A stretch of DNA of 64,000 nucleotides, taken from Parvimonas micra (GTDB lineage Bacteria > Bacillota > Clostridia > Tissierellales > Peptoniphilaceae). A program made the position numbers and the translations under genes. Positions 1-7,967 of this stretch are shown here, one piece after another. Within the stretch, counting starts at the first letter, position 1, and each line of letters opens with the position of its first letter. The notes beneath the pieces were generated by a model. The model saw only the letters and a program-made list of their open reading frames with translations. It was not told the origin of the DNA and did no database searches. The stretch is taken from the NCBI RefSeq assembly GCF_900637905.1, contig NZ_LR134472.1, forward strand, positions 1,550,001-1,614,000. The letters run 5' to 3'.

Positions 1-1
1 A

Positions 2-730
2 AATAATATAGAAAAGATAATTAAAAGCGATAAAATTATAAATGGGAATATTATAGATGTATTTAGTAATAATATAAAAGATAAGAACGAGACAAATTTA
101 GAAGATGAACATATAGGGTATGTTTATATACCTAAAATAGGGCTTACATATAAGCTCTATAATAAAGCTAATTTGAAAAAATTGGAAAAAGGAGTTGCTG
201 TACTTGAAGGTTCTTCTATTCCGAATGACAATGAAGAGAATAGGACTATAATTGCAGGTCATAATATGTGGCAAGGAACTGCTATTTTTAGGGATATAAA
301 AGATTTAAAACAAGGAGATAAAGTATATATACATTCTCTTAGATCAAATTATGAGTATGAAGTGACAGATTTTAAAGTTATAGATCAATATGACAATGAA
401 AGTATTTCAGTTATCAAAAACACGAACATACTTACACTTCTTACTTGTGTAAATGATTCTAAGTTTGATAAAAGATATATAGTTAATTTAAAACTTACGA
501 ATGTAAAAATAGCCACGATGAATAGTCAAAATTTAGAAGAAGACGGGAAATTATTTCAAGGATTTGAAATTAATCCTCCCAAGAGTTTAGTAGATTATAT
601 ATTTGACAAAAATATATCTTCATGGCAAAAAATGATAAGATTTCAACCTTATTTTTTTTCAATAGTAACTGTAGTAATAATATTTTTTGTGTTTATTAAG
701 ATATTAAGAGTAAAAAAATTGGTTCAGTAA
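2..730 (+). CDS. Sortase family transpeptidase with C-terminal membrane anchor (5' end outside window)
   Basis: The reading frame is open from base 2 of the window, so the gene starts upstream; a TTG at 173 is internal and not the start. The frame reads through a GYVYIPKIG stretch, the usual sortase beta-barrel entry. The catalytic triad is visible: His in AGHNM (260-262), Cys in TLLTC (446-448) and Arg in KRYIV (473-475). A hydrophobic segment close to the C-terminus (FFSIVTVVIIFFVFI) followed by Lys/Arg is the anchor typical of class C sortases, which polymerise pilins or attach surface proteins. The TLLTC motif agrees with the family. No substrate gene is adjacent inside the window; the nearest candidate is the anchored protein at 7968. 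Sortase is certain, the class is likely. Confidence 0.85.
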   Translation, partial: NNIEKIIKSDKIINGNIIDVFSNNIKDKNETNLEDEHIGYVYIPKIGLTYKLYNKANLKKLEKGVAVLEGSSIPNDNEENRTIIAGHNMWQGTAIFRDIKDLKQGDKVYIHSLRSNYEYEVTDFKVIDQYDNESISVIKNTNILTLLTCVNDSKFDKRYIVNLKLTNVKIATMNSQNLEEDGKLFQGFEINPPKSLVDYIFDKNISSWQKMIRFQPYFFSIVTVVIIFFVFIKILRVKKLVQ

Positions 731-760
731 TTAGCATTGAAGACTAAAATTATCAATTTG

Positions 761-797
761 TTAATTTATTAATACAAAAATTGCATTAATAAATTAA
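761..797 (+). terminator. 13-bp perfect AT-only inverted repeat after the sortase gene
   Basis: Arms 761-773 and 785-797 are perfect reverse complements around an 11-base loop, and a run of T follows at about 808-814. The stem contains only A and T, so it is a weak intrinsic terminator for the sortase transcript or, alternatively, a protein-binding palindrome upstream of ahpC. Confidence 0.45.
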
Positions 798-877
798 GAT
801 TATATATTTTTTTAAATAGCAAAAAAATTAGTGAATGTTTTTTTATTTTATTTTTTAAACTTAATGATTGAACCTTT

Positions 878-907
878 TTGTTTGAAAATTTTAAAAAGTG
901 GTATAAT
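878..907 (+). promoter_or_regulatory. sigma-A promoter of ahpC with extended -10
   Basis: TTGTTT (878-883), 18-base spacer, TATAAT (902-907) preceded by TG one base upstream (TGGTATAAT, extended -10). It lies 43 bases before the ahpC start, which argues against the longer frame beginning at 878. Confidence 0.7.
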
Positions 908-949
908 AAAACTGTCTTAGTAAAAGAGGCAAATATAGGAGGTATTAGT

Positions 950-1513
950 ATGAGTTTAATTGGAAAGAAAATTGAAGAATTTGATGTTCCAGCATATTAT
1001 GATGGGGACATAATAAGAGTATCAAATAAAGATTTAGAAGGTAAATGGAGTGTTTTCTTCTTCTACCCTGGAGATTTTACATTCGTATGTCCAACTGAAT
1101 TGGAAGATTTAGCACTAAGTTATGATAAATTTAAAGCTATTGACTGCGAAATTTATTCAGTATCTACTGATTCTGAATTTGTTCACAAGGCTTGGTGGGA
1201 TGCATCTGAAACTATTAGAAAAATTCAATATCCAATGATTTCAGATAGAGCTTTAGCTCTTTCAGAACAATTTGGTGTTTTGATTGAAGGAGAAGGACAA
1301 GCATTAAGAGGAACTTTCGTTGTAAATCCTCAAGGTGAAATAGTTCTTTATGAAGTAAATGCTAATGGAATCGGTAGAAACGCTAAAGAATTATTAAGAA
1401 AAGTTCAAGCTGCTCAATTTGTTGCAAAACATGGAGATAAAGTATGTCCTGCAAGATGGGAACCGGGTGATGAAACATTAACTCCAGGATTAGATTTAGT
1501 TGGTAAAATTTAG
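950..1513 (+). CDS. ahpC: Peroxiredoxin, typical 2-Cys AhpC type
   Basis: Reduces hydrogen peroxide and organic or nitrogenous hydroperoxides in the cytoplasm. The 187-residue product has the length of classical AhpC. It carries the peroxidatic cysteine motif FTFVCPTE and a C-terminal resolving cysteine in DKVCPARW. The start at 950 is chosen because AGGAGG sits just upstream and the product begins MSLIGKKI as usual for AhpC; a longer frame from TTG 878 overlaps the promoter. No ahpF reductase gene is next to it, so the electron donor is encoded elsewhere. It is a single-gene unit with its own promoter and a good terminator. Confidence 0.95.
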   Translation: MSLIGKKIEEFDVPAYYDGDIIRVSNKDLEGKWSVFFFYPGDFTFVCPTELEDLALSYDKFKAIDCEIYSVSTDSEFVHKAWWDASETIRKIQYPMISDRALALSEQFGVLIEGEGQALRGTFVVNPQGEIVLYEVNANGIGRNAKELLRKVQAAQFVAKHGDKVCPARWEPGDETLTPGLDLVGKI

Positions 1514-1527
1514 TTATAAATCATTTT

Positions 1528-1557
1528 AGACCGATATTGTATTTCGGTCTTTTTTTT
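1528..1557 (+). terminator. Rho-independent terminator after ahpC
   Basis: Seven-base GC-containing stem AGACCGA / TCGGTCT (1528-1534, 1544-1550) with a nine-base loop, followed by eight T. Confidence 0.9.
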
Positions 1558-1626
1558 ATTTTGAAACAACGTGATTTTTAGCGATGTATTTAATAGAAAT
1601 GATTGTAAGCAAGGGTATTATTTTTG

Positions 1627-1655
1627 TTGAAAATTAATTATTTTCGTGTTATAAT
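1627..1655 (+). promoter_or_regulatory. Promoter of the valS T-box transcript
   Basis: TTGAAA (1627-1632), 17-base spacer, perfect TATAAT (1650-1655). Transcription would start near 1662, giving a leader of about 350 bases before valS. Confidence 0.85.
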
Positions 1656-1661
1656 ATATCT

Positions 1662-1891
1662 AATATTTTTATGTAAATAGAAAATTAAATATAGGCATAT
1701 AAAAGAGGAGTAACTTAAAAGGAATTTTTAGAGAGAATTTGTTTGGTGAAAAAATTTAATTCGTTTTTTGTGAAGGTAGCTTTTTAGCTTTGAAAAACGG
1801 GTAATTTCGTTATAAATTAGAGAGTCATTTTTATGAAAATTAGGTGGTACCGCGATAACTTCGTCCTATGTATAGGACGAAGTTTTTTTAT
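1662..1891 (+). promoter_or_regulatory. T-box riboswitch leader, valine tRNA-responsive
   Basis: The conserved T-box sequence AGGTGGTACCGCG is present at 1842-1854. A strong terminator follows directly: 12-base arms 1857-1868 and 1873-1884, then seven T. The T-box core overlaps the region that would form the antiterminator. Uncharged tRNA should stabilise the antiterminator and allow valS to be read. The likely specifier codon is GTA (Val) at 1776-1778 in GAAGGTAGC, which fits the downstream gene; I could not fold stem I to prove it. About 120 bases between the terminator and the valS ribosome binding site show nothing else. Confidence 0.93.
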
Positions 1892-2013
1892 AAAGTAACA
1901 ATGTCCAAAACTTTCGCCAAATGTAAAGTATCACATTAAGAAGAAAAAATTATTATAGAGTACCGACCTGTCGAAAAGTATCATAAGAGTAGATTCTATA
2001 TCTAGGAGGCTTT

Positions 2014-4641
2014 ATGAAAAATTTAGAAAAAACTTATAATCCAAAAGATTTTGAAAAAAAAATTTATGATAGTTGGTTAGAAGATAAAGATTTTGTTGCA
2101 AGAGTAAATCCCGATAAGGTACCGTATACTATTGTTATGCCACCTCCAAATGTAACCGGTAATTTACATTTAGGACATGCACTTAACAATACTATTCAAG
2201 ACATTTTAATTCGTTGGAAAAGAATGAGTGGTTATGAGGCACTTTGGGTTCCTGGAACTGACCATGCGTCCATTTCTACAGAGGCAAAAGTTGTTGAAAA
2301 AATAAAGAAAGATGGTAATTCTAAAGAAAAACTTGGAAGAGACGGTTTTTTAGAAGAAGCATGGGACTGGACTGAAAAATACGGAGGAAATATTAAAAAT
2401 CAATTAAAAACACTAGGTGTTTCTTGTGATTGGTCAAGAGATGCATTTACTTTAGATGAGAATCTTTCTAAGGCAGTAGAAGAAGTTTTTATAAAAATGT
2501 ACAATGATGGATTAATTTATAGAGGAGACAGAATTGTAAACTGGTGTTGTAATTGTGGTACTGCTATTTCTGATGCTGAAGTTGAACATAATGATGAAGA
2601 TGGAAATTTTTATCATATTAAATACTTTTTTAAAGATAGTGAAGAGTATTTAACAATTGCAACAACAAGACCTGAAACAATGCTTGGAGATCTTGCTGTT
2701 GCAGTACATCCAGATGATGAGAGATATAAAGATAAGGTAGGAAAGACTTTAATTTTACCAATTTTAAATATTGAAATTCCTATTATAGCAGATGATTATG
2801 TTGATATGGAATTTGGTACAGGTTGTGTTAAGATTACACCATCACACGATCCGAATGACTTTGAAGTTGGAAGTAGACATAATTTAGGACAAAAGCTTAT
2901 TATGGATTATGATGGCAAAATTGCTAAAGGATTCGGAAAATTTTCTGGATTAGAAAGAGAAGTTGCAAGGAAAGAAATAATAAAAGAACTTAAAGAAAAT
3001 GGATATTTGATTAAAATTGAACCACATAATCATGCTGTAGGACATTGCGAGAGATGTAAGACGATTATTGAACCAATTATATCAAAACAATGGTTTGTTA
3101 GAATGGAAGAATTAGCAAAACCTGCTAAGCAAGCTTATTTAGATGGAAAGTTAAACATTATTCCAGAGAGATTTGGAAAAGTTTATATAAATTGGTTAGA
3201 TAATATTAAAGACTGGTGTATTTCTCGTCAATTATGGTGGGGACATAGACTTCCAGTATATTATTGTAAAGAAACAGGAGAAGTTGTTGTAAGTAAAAAA
3301 GAACCAAAAGAAGAAGGAAAAACATTTATTAGAGATGAGGATACTTTAGATACTTGGTTTTCTTCTGCATTATGGCCATTTTCAACATTAGGTTGGCCTG
3401 ATAAAACTGAAGATTTAAAATACTTTTTTCCAACTAATACTTTAGTTACAGGTTATGATATTCTATTTTTCTGGGTTATCAGGATGGTATTTTCAAGTTT
3501 ATATAATCTTAATGAGGTTCCTTTTAGAAATGTATATTTTACAGGATTAATTAGAGATGAGCTTGGAAGAAAAATGAGTAAATCTTTAGGGAATGGAATT
3601 GATCCAATTGAAATAATTGATAAATATGGTGCAGATGCCTTAAGATTTACATTAGTTGGAGGAAACACTCCAGGAAATGATATGAGATTCTATGAAAAAA
3701 GAGTAGAGTCTAATAGAAATTTTGCCAATAAACTTTGGAATGCCTCAAGATTTGTTCTTATGAACTTAAATGATGAAGAAATTTATGATATTGATTTAAA
3801 TAAAATAGAAATAGAAGATAAGTGGATTTTGACGAGACTAAATAGAACTATTGAAGAATTAACAGAAAATCTTTCAAAATTTGAATTTGGTTTAGCATCA
3901 TCTAAAATTTATGATTTTATATGGAATGAATTTTGCGATTGGTACATTGAATTTTCTAAAACCAGACTATATGGAGATAATCTTGGTAAAAAAATTGTTG
4001 TAAAATCCGTCTTAGTATATGTTTTGAATAACATTTTAAAATTATTGCATCCATTTATGCCATTTATAACTGAAGAAATTTATTCTTTTATGCCTAATTC
4101 AGTTGGAAAACTTATTAATGCAAATTTCCCGGTATATAATGAAAAGAATATGTTTATAGAAGAAGAAACTGAAGTTGAAAACCTAATTGAAACAATTACT
4201 GCAATTAGAAACAAGAGAAGTGAAAAGAATATTCCGCCTTCAAAGAAATCGGATTTGTATTTTATTTCAAGTAATGAGGTTACAAAAAAATATACTTGTT
4301 CATTGGAACATTTATACAGATTTTTAGCATCTTGTTCTAAGGTATTAGTAATGGATAAAGATGAAGAAATTGCAAATTCTATGGTTGTAATTTGTAATAA
4401 TCAAAAAATTTATATTCCATTAGATGGACTTGTAGATTATGAAAAAGAATTAGAAAAATTAAATTTAGATTTACAAAAATATGAAGGAGAAATAAAAAGA
4501 GCCTCTTCTAAACTTTCAAATGAGAAGTTTGTTAATAACGCTCCTGAAAAAGTTGTAAATGAGGAAAGAGAAAAATTGAAAAAATATCAAAATATTTATG
4601 ACGAAATAGTGTCAAGTATTAAGAAAATAAAGAATAATTAG
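2014..4641 (+). CDS. valS: Valyl-tRNA synthetase
   Basis: Class I aminoacyl-tRNA synthetase that charges tRNA-Val and edits mischarged threonine. At 875 residues it has the usual ValRS length. Visible motifs: PPPNVTGNLHLGHAL (HIGH signature, about residues 43-57), the editing-domain motif TTRPETMLGD, and KMSKS in GRKMSKSLGNG. The C-terminus ends in a Lys/Glu-rich coiled coil typical of bacterial ValRS. The start has AGGAGG seven bases upstream. It is controlled by the T-box leader directly upstream and probably co-transcribed with the small membrane gene, hpt and the methyltransferase that follow with short or overlapping junctions. Confidence 0.97.
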   Translation: MKNLEKTYNPKDFEKKIYDSWLEDKDFVARVNPDKVPYTIVMPPPNVTGNLHLGHALNNTIQDILIRWKRMSGYEALWVPGTDHASISTEAKVVEKIKKDGNSKEKLGRDGFLEEAWDWTEKYGGNIKNQLKTLGVSCDWSRDAFTLDENLSKAVEEVFIKMYNDGLIYRGDRIVNWCCNCGTAISDAEVEHNDEDGNFYHIKYFFKDSEEYLTIATTRPETMLGDLAVAVHPDDERYKDKVGKTLILPILNIEIPIIADDYVDMEFGTGCVKITPSHDPNDFEVGSRHNLGQKLIMDYDGKIAKGFGKFSGLEREVARKEIIKELKENGYLIKIEPHNHAVGHCERCKTIIEPIISKQWFVRMEELAKPAKQAYLDGKLNIIPERFGKVYINWLDNIKDWCISRQLWWGHRLPVYYCKETGEVVVSKKEPKEEGKTFIRDEDTLDTWFSSALWPFSTLGWPDKTEDLKYFFPTNTLVTGYDILFFWVIRMVFSSLYNLNEVPFRNVYFTGLIRDELGRKMSKSLGNGIDPIEIIDKYGADALRFTLVGGNTPGNDMRFYEKRVESNRNFANKLWNASRFVLMNLNDEEIYDIDLNKIEIEDKWILTRLNRTIEELTENLSKFEFGLASSKIYDFIWNEFCDWYIEFSKTRLYGDNLGKKIVVKSVLVYVLNNILKLLHPFMPFITEEIYSFMPNSVGKLINANFPVYNEKNMFIEEETEVENLIETITAIRNKRSEKNIPPSKKSDLYFISSNEVTKKYTCSLEHLYRFLASCSKVLVMDKDEEIANSMVVICNNQKIYIPLDGLVDYEKELEKLNLDLQKYEGEIKRASSKLSNEKFVNNAPEKVVNEEREKLKKYQNIYDEIVSSIKKIKNN

Positions 4642-4649
4642 GTGATTTT

Positions 4650-4850
4650 ATGAATATAGATTTTAATGTTATATTTATGACTTTTTTAATTATAATACTT
4701 GTTAGTATTCAATATACTTTAAATAAAATATTGATAATTTTAAAAGAAATTAAAGATTCCGAAAAGAAAAAATTAGAATTAAGAAAAAATAAAAATGATA
4801 AAAAAGTTCCAAAGGAGGATTATTTTGATGAACAAAAGAGAAGTTACTAG
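4650..4850 (+). CDS. Small single-pass membrane protein, function unknown
   Basis: A 66-residue product with one N-terminal hydrophobic helix (about residues 5-30) and a highly charged Lys/Glu/Asp tail. It starts 8 bases after valS with a GGTGAT ribosome site. Its last 23 bases overlap the start of hpt, and the hpt ribosome binding site (AAAGGAGG, 4811-4818) lies inside it. This suggests translational coupling. I do not recognise a family. The overlap and codon pattern support a real gene, but it could be a leader frame. Confidence 0.6.
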   Translation: MNIDFNVIFMTFLIIILVSIQYTLNKILIILKEIKDSEKKKLELRKNKNDKKVPKEDYFDEQKRSY

Positions 4851-5349
4851 ATTTACAAGAGAAGAAATTGCAAATAAGGTAAAAGAACTCGGAAAACAAA
4901 TTTCAAAAGACTATACCGGAAAAGAATTAGTGGCTATAGGTCTTTTAAGAGGCAGTTTTGTTTTTCTCGCAGATTTAGTTAGAGAGATAGATAATCCCAT
5001 AGTGGTTGATTTTATAACGACATCATCTTATGAGCATTCTGAAATTTCAACAGGTACAGTTAATATCCTTTCTGATCTTAGAGAAAACATCGAGGGAAAA
5101 GACGTTTTAATTGTAGATGATATTATGGATTCAGGAAATACTTTAAAAAATATTAGAGAATATATTTTAACTAAAAATCCAAATAGTGTTAAAACCTGTG
5201 TAATGCTTGATAAACCTTGCAGAAGAGAGGTCGATATAGTTCCGGATTATTTTGGGTTTGAAATTGAAGACTGGTTTATAGTTGGTTATGGACTTAATTA
5301 TGGAAATAAATATAGAAATATTCCTTATATTTTTTCTTATGAGGATTAA
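4828..5349 (+). CDS. hpt: Hypoxanthine-guanine phosphoribosyltransferase
   Basis: Salvages hypoxanthine and guanine to IMP and GMP using PRPP. The 173-residue product has the type I phosphoribosyltransferase PRPP loop VDDIMDSGNTL and the N-terminal LLRGSFVFLADL segment seen in bacterial Hpt. The start at ATG 4828 is preferred over an in-frame ATG at 4795: AAAGGAGG lies 9 bases upstream of 4828, and the product then begins at the usual position. The stop codon overlaps the next start (TAATG). Confidence 0.93.
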   Translation: MNKREVTRFTREEIANKVKELGKQISKDYTGKELVAIGLLRGSFVFLADLVREIDNPIVVDFITTSSYEHSEISTGTVNILSDLRENIEGKDVLIVDDIMDSGNTLKNIREYILTKNPNSVKTCVMLDKPCRREVDIVPDYFGFEIEDWFIVGYGLNYGNKYRNIPYIFSYED

Positions 5350-6083
5350 TGATGTACGATAAATTTTCTTATATTTATGATGAACTTATGAAAAGGCAAG
5401 TAGATTATGATTTACTTGCCTCTAATGTTATACAAATTTGCGATAAATATAAAATTGCTGTAAAAAATATATTAGAATGTGGAATGGGTAGTGGAAATTT
5501 AACTGAAAAATTTTTAAAAAGAAAAATTGATGTTGACGGTTTTGATATTTCAGATAATATGTTGTCAATTGCTTATAACAAGTTGCTTGACTATAATAAT
5601 GTTAATATTATGAAGGGAGATATAAGAACTTTTTCCACTAATAAAAAATATAATTTAATATGTTGTTTTTTTGATGTTTTGAATTATCTAAAAAGCTTAA
5701 ATGAAATAGAATTATTTTTACAAAATGCTCGAAAACAGATGGATAAAAATTCAATTTTGATGTTTGATATAAATTCAGAATATAAACTTAAAGAATATTT
5801 AGGAAATAATACTTTTGTAATTGAAGAGGACAATATTTTTTATGTATGGAGAAATTTTCTTTATAAAAAATATATTGATTTTGAAATTGATTTTTTTATA
5901 AAAAACAAAAATAATACTTATGAAAAAATTAAAGAAAGACAAAGGCAATATATTCATTCGGAAAATGATATAGTAAGATTAATTAGTAAAAATAAATATG
6001 AAATTTTGGAGATTTTAGATTTTGAAACTTTTAAGAACAAGAGTGAAAATAGCTATAGAATATTATATGTCTTAAAAATTTAA
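5349..6083 (+). CDS. Class I SAM-dependent methyltransferase
   Basis: A 244-residue Rossmann-fold methyltransferase. Motif I is ILECGMGSGNLTEKF (about residues 40-54), followed by an acidic strand (DVDGFDIS) and a GDIRTF motif, in the order of the family. The N-terminal MYDKFSYIYDELM is common in small-molecule methyltransferases of Firmicutes annotated as putative S-adenosylmethionine-dependent. The substrate cannot be read from sequence. It begins within the hpt stop codon (ATG at 5349 or 5352), so it is the last gene of the valS transcript; the next gene has its own promoter. Confidence 0.85.
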   Translation: MMYDKFSYIYDELMKRQVDYDLLASNVIQICDKYKIAVKNILECGMGSGNLTEKFLKRKIDVDGFDISDNMLSIAYNKLLDYNNVNIMKGDIRTFSTNKKYNLICCFFDVLNYLKSLNEIELFLQNARKQMDKNSILMFDINSEYKLKEYLGNNTFVIEEDNIFYVWRNFLYKKYIDFEIDFFIKNKNNTYEKIKERQRQYIHSENDIVRLISKNKYEILEILDFETFKNKSENSYRILYVLKI

Positions 6084-6085
6084 GT

Positions 6086-6114
6086 TTGACAAATATAATC
6101 AATGAGTATATAAT
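6086..6114 (+). promoter_or_regulatory. Consensus sigma-A promoter for the DUF819 gene
   Basis: Perfect TTGACA (6086-6091), 17-base spacer, perfect TATAAT (6109-6114). A longer in-frame TTG at 6086 coincides with the -35 box, so translation cannot sensibly begin there. Confidence 0.93.
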
Positions 6115-6163
6115 TATAGGAGAATGTGAAAAGCATTCCATATATTTTTATAGGAGGTATTTT

Positions 6164-7429
6164 ATGTTATATTTTGCTCAAGAAGTGGCAAAACAAAAAT
6201 ATTGGTCACTTATCAAGATAGATAACACTTTAGTATTGTTAGCTATTTTATGTGCAATAGCTGCATTCAGTATTTATCTTGAACAAACTTATAGCTGGGC
6301 AGGAAAAGTTACAGGCTGTATTTTAGCATTGGCTTTTACGATGGTTTTATCAAATCTTAAAATTATCCCGGCAGAAGATACAACAGCATATGATATAGTA
6401 TGGGGTTGGGTAGTTCCTCTTGCAATTCCTATGTTACTCTTCAAAGCAGACTTAAAGAAAGTTTGGAAAGAATCAGGAAGACTTATAGGAATTTATTTGC
6501 TTAGTGGTCTTGGAACAATTTTGGGAGCATTTATTGCGTTTTTCTTGTTGAGAAATTTTATTCCAGAACTTTATAAACTAAGTGCAATGATGGTAGGAAC
6601 TTATACTGGTGGTAGTATGAACTTAACTGCTATGGCAGATGCTTTTCCTTTAACTGATAAAGGATTACTTGGTTCTGCAGTTGTAGCTGATAACTTATTT
6701 ATGGGAATTTACTTTGTAAGTTTAACAATTATTCCTACAATGAAATTTTTCAGGAAACATTATTCACATCCTTATGAAGATGAAATGGAAAAATTAGGTT
6801 CTGCAGGAGAAAACAAAGCTGCACAATTTTGGACTAAAAAAGATGTTTCATTGTTAGATGTTGCAAAAGTTGTTTCTATTTCATTTGCAATAGTTGCAAT
6901 TTCAACAGAATTAGGTGCGTATATTTCAGGATTTAAGCCTGATACTAAAACAATGGGAACAGGATTAAAATTCCTTGTTGATTTATTATTCGGTTTGTTA
7001 GGTAGTAAGTATTTATTAATGACTACTATTACAGTTATTTTAGCTACTTATACTAAATTCTTAACTAAAATTTCAGGTGCAGAAGAAATTGGTACATTCT
7101 TAATTCATATTTTCTTTGGAGCAATCGGTGCACCTGCATCAATTGAAATTATTTTGAAGAAAGCACCATGGTTATTGGTATTCTGTATTCTTATTGTAGT
7201 TATAAATATGCTTATTTCATTTATTTTTGGTAAAATTTTCAGATATTCAATCGAAGAAGTTTGTATTGCATCAAATGCTAATATCGGAGGTCCAACAACA
7301 GCAGCAGCACTTGCTATTGCGAGAGGTTGGAATCAATTAGTTGTTCCTGCAATGTTAGTTGGTATTTTAGGATATGTTATCGGTAACTATTATGGTGTAT
7401 TTATCGGTAATATATTGAAGTTGTTTTAG
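6164..7429 (+). CDS. DUF819 family polytopic membrane protein
   Basis: A 421-residue protein with about 11-12 hydrophobic helices. Segments such as WVVPLAIPMLLFKADLK, GTYTGGSMNLTAMADAF and CIASNANIGGPTTAAALA match the DUF819 (YjcL-like) family, which resembles two-fold repeated carboxylate or amino-acid transporters. The transported substrate is unknown. The start at ATG 6164 follows AGGAGG, and the transcript begins near 6121 from a consensus promoter. The OsmC-like gene follows after two bases, so the pair is an operon ending at the terminator near 7867. Confidence 0.88.
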   Translation: MLYFAQEVAKQKYWSLIKIDNTLVLLAILCAIAAFSIYLEQTYSWAGKVTGCILALAFTMVLSNLKIIPAEDTTAYDIVWGWVVPLAIPMLLFKADLKKVWKESGRLIGIYLLSGLGTILGAFIAFFLLRNFIPELYKLSAMMVGTYTGGSMNLTAMADAFPLTDKGLLGSAVVADNLFMGIYFVSLTIIPTMKFFRKHYSHPYEDEMEKLGSAGENKAAQFWTKKDVSLLDVAKVVSISFAIVAISTELGAYISGFKPDTKTMGTGLKFLVDLLFGLLGSKYLLMTTITVILATYTKFLTKISGAEEIGTFLIHIFFGAIGAPASIEIILKKAPWLLVFCILIVVINMLISFIFGKIFRYSIEEVCIASNANIGGPTTAAALAIARGWNQLVVPAMLVGILGYVIGNYYGVFIGNILKLF

Positions 7430-7431
7430 TT

Positions 7432-7857
7432 ATGATTTGTAGTATAAGATTAGAAAAAAATGGAGAGATGATTTTATCCAGTAATGGTCAGGAGATAGTT
7501 ACACATAGTTTAAAATGTAAAGAAGCAAATTCCGGATATATGTCTCCAGGAGCTATGTTTATGGGTGCTCTTGCAGGTTGTAAACTTTTAACTTTTATAA
7601 AGTCATCAAAATATTATAAAATTGATTTTGAAGATTTGAATATTGAAGTTGAAGCGGATGTTGTAAATACTGATAATATTGGAGATACTCCATTTAAGAA
7701 CCAAGAATATTCAGAAATAAGGACAAAATATTTTTTAAAAACAGATGCAAGTATTGATGATATTGAAAAAGTGATTAAGCTTGCAGGAAAAATTTGCACT
7801 GTAAATATAGCTGTTGATAAAAATATAAAACAAACACATATAATAGAATTATTATAG
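7432..7857 (+). CDS. OsmC/Ohr family protein
   Basis: A 141-residue protein with the OsmC fold pattern. A first conserved cysteine lies in GALAGCKLL (Cys50), at the start of the central helix, and a second in KICTVNIAV (Cys122). OsmC and Ohr proteins reduce organic hydroperoxides with this thiol pair. The family also has non-peroxidase members, so the exact substrate is not certain. The start ATG lies two bases after the DUF819 stop, with no strong ribosome site of its own, so it probably depends on coupling. Confidence 0.82.
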   Translation: MICSIRLEKNGEMILSSNGQEIVTHSLKCKEANSGYMSPGAMFMGALAGCKLLTFIKSSKYYKIDFEDLNIEVEADVVNTDNIGDTPFKNQEYSEIRTKYFLKTDASIDDIEKVIKLAGKICTVNIAVDKNIKQTHIIELL

Positions 7858-7866
7858 AATTATTTT

Positions 7867-7899
7867 AAATCACAGATTGTTTAATCTGTGATTTTTTAT
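7867..7899 (+). terminator. Rho-independent terminator after the OsmC-like gene
   Basis: Twelve-base perfect stem (7867-7878 with 7883-7894) around a GTTT loop, followed by T-rich sequence. Confidence 0.9.
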
Positions 7900-7911
7900 G
7901 CTTTAAGGAAC

Positions 7912-7940
7912 TTTACAATAGTATGTATTAATGATATAAT
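7912..7940 (+). promoter_or_regulatory. sigma-A promoter for the secreted anchored protein
   Basis: TTTACA (7912-7917), 17-base spacer, TATAAT (7935-7940), 27 bases before the start codon. Confidence 0.8.
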
Positions 7941-7967
7941 AGCTCATATAAAAAGTTGGAGGAAAAT

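Noticed and set aside
173-730. Sortase starting at TTG 173
   Set aside because: The frame continues upstream to the window edge and includes the conserved GYVYIPKIG segment, so 173 is internal.
3453-3668. Open frame on the minus strand inside valS
   Set aside because: Antisense to a strongly coding frame, no ribosome site, no recognisable protein; a shadow of valS codons. The same applies to the other antisense frames inside clear genes.
6086-6163. Longer N-terminus for the DUF819 protein
   Set aside because: The TTG at 6086 is the -35 box of a consensus promoter, so this part is not transcribed from it.
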